64,000 bases of DNA from Haliclystus octoradiatus (Eukaryota; Cnidaria; Staurozoa; Stauromedusae; Haliclystidae). The notes below the pieces were generated by a model. It saw nothing but the letters and a program-made list of their open reading frames with translations. It searched no databases and was not told the origin of the DNA. Each line of letters starts with the position of its first letter. Position 1 is the stretch's first letter. Location: the NCBI GenBank assembly GCA_916610825.1, contig OU744452.1, positions 17,137,103 to 17,201,102 on the forward strand, in the 5' to 3' direction. Position numbers and translations under genes: made by a program. This document shows, piece after piece, positions 1 to 9,004 of the stretch.

Positions 1-245
1 GAACAGTTCATACAGTTCATGTCTACTAAACAATTTTTTCAACAACGGTCACTATAATATTCTTAACTAAGCTATAGAACCAAAATATATTTTAAAATGT
101 GCACCGGAGTTAGTTGTAAACTCATTTGTGAACACTTTGTTAGAACAGTTTTAGTAGTAACAGTAAAATTGGCGAAAGCTTCTATGTAAAAATATTCCAA
201 TAGCAAACTCAATAGCATCAGTAATGGATTTTTATTTGCAACAAT

Positions 246-465
246 CACTACTGACACCAAAACAATAAAAAAAGTGAAATTTCATGACGTTTTCACAACA
301 TTTTCATGGCATATTCATATTTCAATAACGTGAATATGGATGTTTTCATGATTTTAAAACTTTTTTATGGCCTACAAAATTTGGGGTATTTACTTTTTTA
401 CATTATCACTGTGTTTTCACAACACTTTAATGGAATTTTCATGGTTTCAGTGTTGGTAGCGAGTG
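246..465. mobile_element. CACTA-like miniature element, family CACTACTGACACC
   Basis: Inverted ends CACTACTGACACCAAAAC and ...GTGTTGGTAG...GTG bound a 220-bp AT-rich body with repeated TTTTCA(T/C) motifs. Other copies are at 49541, 50041-50256 and 63106-63299. The last has a clean 3-bp duplication. SUFU's truncated end lies beyond this stretch; positions 1-245 and 466-600 show no exon. Confidence 0.65.
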
Positions 466-600
466 TAAAGTCTGAACAGCAAAGGTCCAAAATCCAAAAG
501 GCAAAAAATATCCAAAAAGATTCATGAAATCATGCTCAAAAACTTGAAGAGCTGGACAATATGTTATTGCCTGTTTAACTACAGTATATATATAACGCAC

Positions 601-2129
601 CTAGATGAACTCTGAACTGTTGTTGACTTTGTTACATTAGACGATGAGAAATGTGTGTCGTTTGGTCTATCCTCCATATATTCTTGTCCAGATGAGTACA
701 TTGTATCTGCTTGCCATTCTGTCCACCAGCATTTTGCGCTGACACCGCTAAGATTTGAACCTTCATGGGCAATGGCCTGCTCAACAGTTTTCTGATGGCC
801 AAATTAAACAATAATATATCAAGAATGTTAATTTGTGTATACAGTGAAACCTGTATATAACAGCCAGCTATGAGACATCTAGATAAATTGACTACCATGT
901 GCAGGTCACCTTTATATACACACATAACCATTTTATAGAGTTGAAGTTCTAAATATGGTAGAAATTTGGGCTACCCTAAAGAGAAACCATTATAAAGAGT
1001 CACTGTAGTCATAACGGATTATTAGTAGGTAGAACTTACAATTTATTTAAAGTCTGTTAAAATCTCATTTGGTTATTACATTAATCTTGATAGTTGAATA
1101 ATGATAATTGTCCATCGTGTTGACTTGAGCCTCGGCAATATCACAAATGATTAATTGATATCCAAACTGACACTACAGTGTAGGCCTAACATCATAAGTG
1201 CAATTCAGATTAGTAAAATTCCTACTTATCTGCATCCTGTCTTTGAAACACTATCAACTATTTTGTAGCCAATTCCTTCTTAAATAACATTGGATAAATG
1301 CAATGAAATGTGTTGACACCTTTTACCCACACTTTAAGCGGGATATACTGTAGGCTACTGAGTTAACTGACTTAAGAATAAATAAAATGATGCCATACCT
1401 TGAAACTCGAATTATAATCAAATATACTTTTCGTTCGTTCTACATTAGATATCAACCAAGGACCTCCGGTACTAAAACAAAACAAAAAAACCCCCCAAAA
1501 AACAGTAAATGATTGATTAGTCAATATGAATACCGAGTGATCAAAATTTAATTAGATGTTCATTCCAATGTGCTGAAATATGATTTCGATACACAACGTT
1601 ACAATGAGAGCTAAACTGTTTTTTGCACCAATAATAATCTGTATATATATAGATATAAAATAAGAAAAGAGACGTTTTCTCTGTTACTCGAAGTTTCGCG
1701 CTGTAGCGCTCCTCAGCGCGAAACTTCGAGTAACGGAGAAAACGTCTCTTTTCTTATTTTATATCTATAGGGCCTACAGCTCTGCTTACCAGTATTGAGC
1801 ACTATATTGATGTTTTGCTGTTAATAAATAAATTTTATATATATATATATATATATAACTAATAAATGAAAAAATCAGACATTCATATTTGCTACTATTA
1901 GTTTCACGCCAAGGCGATCATCAGGCAATTTAATCTGTTAATCATCAGGCAGGCGATCATCAGGCAAGTTAATCACAGATTAAATTGCCTGATGATCGCC
2001 TTGGCGTGAAACTAATAGTAGCAAATATGAATGTCTGATTTTTTCGTTTATTGATTATTAAACAGCTCTGCATTTATGGCATCGAGCACTATTGAAACAG
2101 CAAAGACAACATAAGTACCTTATTGATAT

Positions 2130-2179
<50 letters not shown>

Positions 2180-5100
2180 TTAATTAAAAAAATTAATTGT
2201 ATTGAGTGTAAACTCTAATACACACATGTATATGAAAGTGCTCAATGTTTTTTAGGACAGAGCATAATATAGAGTATAAAACAGAGACGAGGCAAAGCCT
2301 TTTCCGTAACTCGGAGTTTCACGCTTTTATTGCGATCTTAGTATCACCGTCTGAAGATCGCAATACAAGCGTGAAACTCCGAGTTACGGAAAAGGCTTTG
2401 CCTCGTCTCTGTTTTATACTCTATATATATTTAGCAGCAGACAAGTACATGTTTCTGGCCATTAGCCTTCATCAGTACTGCTCAGTGAGCGAACAAGGAA
2501 CTGACTACATATATATTTAGTTTTATCCAAATTGTAAAACGGCTATTAAATCAATTACAGAATAATATGTTTATAGTAATATACTGTGCACATATAAAGC
2601 CCCCTTCATAAGATTAATCTAAGCAAAGGCGCTGAAAATATTATCAATTTGAAAAATATTTATAACGAAAAGTTAAATTAAAAGCATTGACTAAAAAGCA
2701 ATTTAAGCAATTTACTTTTAAAATCTTTTCTTTTGAATCTTTCTATTATACTAATTTTTAATAACACTTATTTCTAAAGATTATTTTTCTAAATCAAATA
2801 TGTGAATAATACTTAAGCTAATCTTGCGGGCCCTAAACAAAGAAGCACTTGTGGTTAAAGGTTCAGGCATAATCATATTGAACATCTTGTAAATTCAAAG
2901 CTATAAATGTAAATACATCTACATGTAAAATGTATCTATTCAAAATACTCATTGTATTAACAGTGTTCACTTGATAAATGTTTGAAACAAATCTATCACT
3001 ATACACTTACAATTTAAAGTTTAAATATACAATGGCACCTGTTTATAACGGCCAGCTACGAGAGGTAGATAAATTGACCACTATAAGCAGGTGGCCTTTA
3101 TATACAGGTTTGATTCAACAGAAAAAACTATTATAGACATTGCAAAAGTGGCCACTATAGACAGGTGGCCGCTGTATAGAGGTGACCGTTATAACAGGTT
3201 TGACTGTATATAGTTTCACATGCACTATTTCAAAACCATATACTATTGCATGTTTACACTGTTAAACAGATGGGACTTCAGCTGACGACAGAATATGTAC
3301 ACTGAATTTGCAGTCACATGATAATAGGCAAACTATTTCAGTTAAAAGGGCCAGTAACTTCAACATGGAAATGTTTGAATTGTTAAATTAGCCTTATACG
3401 AGCAGTCGCACATGCACCATGCATGATACCTATTCAGAACAGATTCAATAAAGGTAGAAAAAGCATACAGTGAAACCTGTATATAGAAGCCAGCTACGAG
3501 AAGTAGATAAATTGACCACTATAGACAGGTGGCCTTTTTATATAGGTTTGATTCAATAGAAAATATTATTTTGGACATTGCAAGAGTGACCACTATAGAC
3601 AGGTGGCCACTGTATAGAGGTGACTGTTATAACAGGTTTGACTAATTTATTTTAAGCTTCGTATCAGTCGTCATAGACTCCCTAATAATATGTGTGCTTG
3701 CTACTTGGTTAGAAATGATATCTGTGAGATATAAGATTCAAACAAAGTAAAACTTTATCATTGTTACATCATAATACTTTTCTTTCTGGGACTGTAATCT
3801 TACATTGGTTGATGTTTAAGAAGTTCTAAAATTGCTGGTCCGTTCCAATGTTGTGCAGCTTGCAGTTCTTCGGTGCAAATACCAACAATCTAAGAGGAAC
3901 CAATAAAGCAACAATAATATAATAAAATTAACAAACTTATTGACCTACAAATTGGAAGATTTTCCACATTGGATATAAATTCTTACATGTGGACATTAAA
4001 AAAAACTTCAGCATGTAACTCAACCTATCAATTTACTTGTAACTTTTTTTCGTGTAGTGTTGTGAATATTGGAGCCAATTACAGAAGTTTAATTATGCGA
4101 ACTTAATAATCTATTTCTCTAATGTACATATTACTTAATAAATATTACTTTAAAAATTATATTTAGGTAAAAATAGCTTCAATGACATTAGTAAACCTTA
4201 TTCATCAGTAGTTATGCTACAACCTGTATATTCCATATTTTAAATTATATTCTTTATGCTTAAAAATAATAATAATAATAATAAAAAATTACACAAGTTC
4301 GTTGTATGTGTGTCTTCTCTTACTGCATTTAAACATAACCTTGGCTCAATTAGCTCAGCTAAATTTTGTAAATGTTTTTATTTCATTTAATATTTTTTTC
4401 ATTTTTAAGTTTTAACGTTATGTTGTAAGAGCTACTCTGTATACTAGTATAGCCATAACTTATCTATTCCATAGTATGTATGAGAATATCAAAGAAAAAT
4501 TGTGCTGTGGGACGTATGAACCAAATATGAACTAGTAGGCGAACATTTCTCAACATTTTTACAGATTTTCCTATATATATATATATACCGTACAAAAATA
4601 AGCCTAATAATACAAAAGTTATTTATAGAAGTTCAGGATTAAAAAAAAATTATTTTCGATATTTAGCGTCAAATTGAATGGGCAAAATTTACCGGTATGC
4701 AAAAACAAGTTTTATGTTTATCGATATGGCGATAATAATACTAAATATGCAAAAATAGCCCGGTGGATTGATGCAAAATTGTTTACATCTTTCCCATAAG
4801 CTATACATTAGGTGTGAAACAGAGGCATTTCAAAATTTTCTTCAGAATTATTTTGTTGAAGTTTGACCAATAAATCATAAAAATATGAATTTTCTTCTGA
4901 ATTATTTTGTTGAAGTTTGACCAATAAATCATAAAAATATGAATTTTCTTCAGAATTATTTTGTTGAAGTTTGACCAATAAATCATAAAAATATGAATTT
5001 TCTTCTGAACATACTCTAACTTTCATGAATTTAGGATTGCAGGATTCCTATGTTTGTCAAATCCTGTATTACAGTCTCAATATTAAAAGGCATAGAGATA

Positions 5101-8100
5101 TTGCTTAGTCAAAGAAGAAAGAAGACAACTTGACTAGGACTTATAATTAAATAAGCACTCGTTTTGAAGTCATATAGATTGGAATTCTATTGGATTGGAG
5201 TACATGAAAAACTTATTTGAGGTTTTGAGTATTTGAGAAATTGAACATTTGGTGGGTAGATACAGAGTCCAACAAAAGTAGGAATCATGAAATCCTGCAT
5301 TCCAGAAGGTTAAAGCAAATTCAGAATAAAATTGATATTTTTATGATTCTTTCGTCAAACCTCAACAAAAAGATTCATAAGAAAATATTGAAATACCTCT
5401 AGGATTCCAGAAGGTTGAACTTTATGTCGGGCCTTAATTAAAATAGTTAGTAATTTCTGTACTGAAGGGTTGAAGTCTCAAGTATCAAAAAAAATTCAAC
5501 TAACAGCAATGCTAATGAGATTTGCTTAAACATATACGCAAGGGATGACAGCAGTCGGAATGCTACAATCCTAGTTTCGAGGAGGCTAGTGAAAGTACAG
5601 AGGGAATTGACATTTTCATGATTTATAGGCCAAACTTCTTTTTAACCCTCTGTCAGAACCTGCATGGGCCGTAGTACAGTTGTTAGGGTGTTGGACCTCG
5701 GTCCGCAGGGTCTTGGGTTCAATCCCTGGTCAAATAATGAAAGGAAAAACAAAACAAACAAAAATGCATACAGTGTAACCCGCTTAAGTGCAAGCCAAAA
5801 TTGGTATCGATTCATGTTGCATTATCCAATGGATAGGGTTTCAGAGCCTAGTTGCAGGTAATTCGGAAATTCAATTATCTGGATTGCACTTAAGCGGGTA
5901 ATCTAGCTAGAGTAAGTGTCCGACAAAAGTGGGTATCCTATATCCCGAAAGGCTAAAGGAAACTCAGAAAAAATTGATAATTTTCTGATTTAACAAAAAA
6001 TTCAGAAGAAAATAATAAAAATCTTCCAAGATTCCGAAAGGCTTAATCTTTTGCTAGACATTGGTTGTACTGTATAATGAATATGCATAAATCAGTTTAT
6101 TCTAGTGTTTAACATAATAATAGTTGGCAGTGAAGAAGTTTGATAAAATTGTCACTAACCTGCATGAAATCAACTGAACCAAATGGTGTATTCACCGGTT
6201 TCAATTGTGGATCCTCTGATATCAACATTTGTTGAATAAATGGATTTTGAAAATCAAGAGGGACATGCCAAGAAACATGATCACCACTACAAAGAGTATT
6301 TTCTGTTTCAAAGAAAAATAAATTCATTCAACTGTTTACTTGTAAAGTAAAACAAATCTGTATTGATATTTGTAAATAAGATGTTTTGTAACAATAAAAT
6401 CGGAAGGATAAGCTCAGATTGCATTTCAGTTCTGACCATATGGTTGACTGTGGTTTAAATCCCGGATTGTCAACTCAGCCTTGACTTCACCTAAAACATC
6501 AAATGAGTACCATCTTCTGATGGCGGATGGTATCGTCTAGCCGGAATTGCACTAGGAGTAGCTGCGACGTACCATTGCGCATTGACGACCAAGGCATATC
6601 TGCCATGAAATCAGTTGAAATTGATTGCAGTGTCGCAACGTTGTTGTGTTAGTGACATACATTTCAATGATTAATCCGGTATAATATTTAGTCTGATGGA
6701 GCCATACTTATCTGGAACAATTTTTATTTGGTTTAGTGGAATCCCAGCTACGGTTGTAGGTAACATTGACGTCTTACCTGACTGAAAAACATAACGAGCC
6801 AAATTTTGCATCAACTGAGCTGGCCAAGCTGGAGGTGCTACATCAGTGATATCACGTTGTAGTCTAAATGTCAATTCAAATCCAAAACCACTAGGACCGT
6901 CATCACCTGTTATACTGATAAAATAAAATATTTGTTTGTTTTAAAAATATTGCACAAAAGATATACCTATTAATACTGTACTAGCATATTATACAACATT
7001 GCCTCTTAGTCAGTTCAACAGTGTTTGAAAGTGTTTGCTAAATTCTATAATGCAATTTTTGGAACAAACCTTTTCAGTGATATTATCAAATAGCATGTCT
7101 TCATGATAGCACTTGTAAACATGTGTTAAATTAAGTAAGAGCCAGATGTGATATCCTAGAGGGGAACACACGGGGAAAAGCGTTACACATCCCTCTTTGC
7201 CTGTGGGAACAACATTCCTCTATCATTTTCGACTTCTATTTGATGCTAACATCTACTTCAAATGTGTCATATTGCTTGAAGGTCTGATGAAAATATTTTT
7301 TTTTTAAATCAAGAAAACGGATTCTGACTTACTCATGAACTCTTCCATCTCCATGGAGATCAGATAAACCACAACTGACATAATGCCAGTGTGGTGGAAT
7401 ACCATCTTCTGGTCTACCAGGGTTTGCGTACATGCTGATAAAATCCAAAGGATCAGGTCCTCCAAGCCTACAATGATATATCATTAACATCAATTCATTT
7501 TTATCGTGTTTTTACGACATTTTATGGCAGTTTCATGGTTCTTTAGGGTATGGACGCTAACATGTTTAGAATCTGGTGTGTTTATAATGCGGTTGCTGTT
7601 TGTAGGCTACCTAGATTGTTTCTGTCCCTGAAACTTGAATTTGATGCAATGACTGGCTTTGATCCTTGAAATCTGCTTAGCCGGTTACAATCATTAAGGC
7701 CATTGGTCAATGGTGCCCCTTTAAGTGGGTTACACTGTACAGGCATATGAAATGGTTGTGATAGTGTAACGACAGAATATTGTGCACAAACGGCCATGCT
7801 AATCTAAATTATTGCTGAGTATAATTGATTGATGTTAAATATAGTTTGGTGAGAGGCTAAGGGTCAAAGTGTAATACGTGACTTTGAGAATCTCTTATCA
7901 GCTCTGATTATGTCAAAAATCAGTTTTCCATTTCTCATTTTTAGATTTAAATAGTAAGGATATTAAATTGGATGTTCTGTGTTTTGGTTGCTACAGTCAG
8001 TTATGGAAATTCAAGCAATTTATTGTCTTTTATGTTTAGTATAACCTGAAACTTATTATACTATCAAATGCCAATAATAGGTTATATTTACACATGACTA

Positions 8101-8283
8101 CTTCAATTTAAACAGCGACAATTTTTTTCAGAGACTTTTTTGCTATAATACATACCAATACTTTACAACTGCAGTAACTTGTAATGGATTAGGTTGACCA
8201 GGGTAAACTCGTCTCATGACAGAATAAATAGCACTCAAACCAGGCGGAGTTGGAATAGCCGTACGTAAAGCATGACCATTCAT
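601..8283 (-). CDS. SUFU: Suppressor of fused homolog, N-terminal seven exons (3' end outside window)
   Basis: SUFU is the cytosolic and nuclear inhibitor that binds GLI/Ci transcription factors in Hedgehog signalling. Exons, minus strand in order: 8283-8156, 7467-7333, 6914-6778, 6302-6160, 3889-3804, 1471-1399, 791-601. All have AG/GT borders and join in phase, giving 297 codons plus two bases. Recognisable family blocks: PGLSAIY and PNPLQVTAVVKYW (exon 1), LGGPDPLDFISMY and PPHWHYVSCGLSDL (exon 2), GPSGFGFELTFRL and LARYVFQS (exon 3), ENTLCSGDHVSWH and TPFG (exon 4), IVGICTEEL and HWNGPAILELL (exon 5), GGPWLI (exon 6), EGSNLSGVSAKC (exon 7). The start ATG at 8283 opens a normal-length N terminus. 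The last donor (GTGCGT below 601) is the least certain border. The C-terminal half of the family is absent here and should lie past position 1. Intron 5 carries the ribozyme palindromes. It is divergent from ZCCHC4. Confidence 0.95.
840..1008. mobile_element. Tc1-like miniature element, degenerate copy
   Basis: Begins TACAGTGAAACCTGTATATAA and continues with the family body (CAGCCAGCTA...GATAAATTGAC). The right half is decayed to AACCATTATAAAGAGTCACTGTA. It lies in SUFU intron 6. Confidence 0.6.
1650..1769. ncRNA. Palindrome a with hammerhead ribozyme core (degenerate)
   Basis: This near-perfect inverted repeat has arms starting TAGATATAAAATAAG and a centre near 1705. On the minus strand, 1716 down to 1685 reads CTGAGGA, a 4-bp stem II GCGC-TACA-GCGC, GAAA, and stem III ACT-TCG-AGT followed by A. 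That is a full hammerhead core with N7 = G and a GUA cleavage triplet. The flanks do not form stem I (GCG against ACA), so this copy may be inactive alone. It lies in SUFU intron 5, sense strand. Confidence 0.6.
1862..2051. ncRNA. Palindrome b: two opposed hammerhead ribozymes
   Basis: Long inverted repeat. The plus-strand ribozyme is 1985-2024: stem I TTGC/GCAA, CTGATGA, stem II around CGCC/GGCG, GAAA, stem III ACT-AAT-AGT, cleavage triplet GUA. The left arm carries the same ribozyme on the minus strand at 1927-1889. The positions flanking stem II are U and U rather than the usual G-C. The spacer holds a third partial copy of the CCTGATGATCGCC block. It lies in SUFU intron 5. Confidence 0.75.
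2120..2180. repeat. (TA)n tract between ribozyme palindromes
   Basis: Dinucleotide TA runs occupy about 2132-2173; a shorter run is at 1838-1857. Similar (TA)n runs flank the second palindrome cluster at 48460-48482 and 48770-48782, suggesting that the elements insert into or carry TA-rich sequence. Confidence 0.8.
2270..2422. ncRNA. Palindrome c: hammerhead ribozyme on plus strand, broken mate
   Basis: The plus-strand ribozyme at 2347-2389 has stem I CCGT/ACGG, CTGAAGA, stem II CGC/GCG with an AATACAA loop, GAAA, stem III ACT-CCG-AGT, and cleavage triplet GUU. The left arm is the inverted mate, but its core reads CTAAGA and is broken. The sequence upstream of the arm (AGTGCTCAATG, GGACAGAGC) is the reverse complement of a GCTCTGC...TTGAGCACT tail found beside the other copies. 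Same family as 48579-48771. Confidence 0.75.
2433..2482 (-). ncRNA. Hammerhead ribozyme f, all three stems present
   Basis: Read on the minus strand: AGCAGTA, CTGATGA, A-GGC-TAATG-GCC-A, GAAA, then stem III ACA/TGT with a 6-nt loop, cleavage triplet GUC, then TGCTGCT. Stem I pairs seven positions (one G-U). It is in SUFU intron 5 in the sense orientation. A related copy is at 37716-37778. Confidence 0.75.
3028..3208. mobile_element. Tc1/mariner-like miniature element (TA-flanked, about 180 bp)
   Basis: The ends are inverted: left TACAATGGCACCTGTTTATAAC, right GTTATAACAGGTTTGACTGTA; internal blocks are AGATAAATTGACCACTATA and ATAGACAGGTGGCC. The family consensus end is TACAGTSAAACCTG with a TA target. 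This is one of at least a dozen copies in the window. It lies in SUFU intron 5. Confidence 0.8.
3466..3644. mobile_element. Tc1/mariner-like miniature element, same family
   Basis: Begins TACAGTGAAACCTGTATATA and ends ATAACAGGTTTGACTA, in the same orientation as the copy 260 bp upstream. It lies in SUFU intron 5, about 160 bp downstream (in SUFU sense) of exon 5. Confidence 0.8.
4841..5010. repeat. Three tandem copies of a 57-bp hAT-MITE segment
   Basis: A 57-bp unit containing GTTGAAGTTTGACCAATAAA repeats three times with few changes. It is the internal part of the CAGGGTCCGACAAAAG miniature family (see 17319-17483), amplified in tandem. Related tandem amplification occurs at 56800-56950. 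It explains the small minus-strand ORFs here. Confidence 0.8.
5266..5434. mobile_element. hAT-like miniature element, GTCCGACAAAAG family
   Basis: Left end GAGTCCAACAAAAGTAGG, body GGAATCCTGCATTCCAGAAGG, right end with TTATGTCGGGCC. It is a degenerate copy of the family defined at 17319-17483. Another degenerate copy lies at about 5922-6066. Both are in SUFU intron 4. Confidence 0.6.
5664..5742 (+). repeat. tRNA-like SINE head or tRNA pseudogene
   Basis: An A-box-like segment (GCCGTAGTACAGTTGTTAGG) is followed about 50 bp later by a B-box GGTTCAATCCC. The stems do not close into an intact cloverleaf, so I treat it as the 5' head of a SINE. It lies in SUFU intron 4. Confidence 0.55.
5769..5901. 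mobile_element. Short TA-flanked miniature element with CCCGCTTAAGTGCAA ends
   Basis: The left end TACAGTGTAACCCGCTTAAG and right end CTTAAGCGGGTA are inverted over about 130 bp. A partial relative lies at 7683-7745 (CACTTAAAGGGGC... in reverse). It lies in SUFU intron 4. Confidence 0.6.
6398..6640 (+). repeat. SINE copy (tRNA-headed, ATGAGTACCATC core)
   Basis: A tRNA-like head (GGATAAGCTCAGATTGC ... GGTTTAAATCCC) is followed by the shared core ACATCAAATGAGTACCATC, GATGGCGGATGG and TATCTGCCATGAAATC. The fullest copy is 16617-16985. This one lies in SUFU intron 3. Confidence 0.7.
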
Positions 8284-9004
8284 GTTGATACTTTAAACTA
8301 CAAGATGATCATTTGAAAGTGAAGGAATGTAGAATATTGGATACACTTCCAAAATTTCAAAACAATTATTCAACACAATCACGACGGCAATTTGTATTTG
8401 TCAATAAAAATCGACCAAAATCAACACAATGTTGCCATAAAAGGTCAGTACGATCATCAATACGATATAATTTTATATGTATAATGCATAAATGTAGTGA
8501 AACTATAGCATAATGTTATCATTAACGACGAAATAGAAATGATAACCAGAAAAATGAACTGTCACTACTATAATACAGACAGTGAATACGATAGAACTGT
8601 GGGGCAAATTAGCTCCCCTAAATTTTCAAACATAAACAGCTGGGGCTTGCATTTTATTACCTTACCAAATTATAAAATTCAAGAATAAAATGTCATAGTA
8701 TATAGAATATCGATTTCTAAACATACTCTTTAGCGTATTTCGAAACGATACCTTGTAAAATAATACAGTTTATATAAAATTATATGATGGTAATATTTAT
8801 TACTAACTAGCGAAAGGGCTCAATGTTTACGGGAAGTGCTATTGTTTAATGACGTCAATAGCAACCAGGCTCTTTTCTTATAAAATTCAAAAAGCGGTTT
8901 TATTTTGGTTGTGCTTTAATGTCACCCACGTGTATTTTCATTCATCATTGATTTCAAATTTAGGTATATAAAAGCTGTTTGTGTACTTTGTTTTACCTAT
9001 CGCA
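8284..9004. promoter_or_regulatory. Divergent SUFU / ZCCHC4 promoter region
   Basis: The 721 bp between the SUFU and ZCCHC4 start codons must hold both promoters. Visible elements are a perfect CRE palindrome TGACGTCA at 8850-8857, an E-box CACGTG at 8927-8932, and a TATA box TATATAAAA at 8965-8973, only 32 bp before the ZCCHC4 ATG. The sites are seen directly. Their use is inferred from position, and the TATA box so close to the ATG implies a very short 5' leader or a different start site. Confidence 0.6.

Noticed and set aside
4801..5026. Two overlapping small minus-strand ORFs with repeated peptide
   Set aside because: Produced by tandem copies of a transposon segment in a SUFU intron.
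7280..7300. CTGATGA near 7286 as another hammerhead core
   Set aside because: Followed by poly-T with no stem II or GAAA in register.
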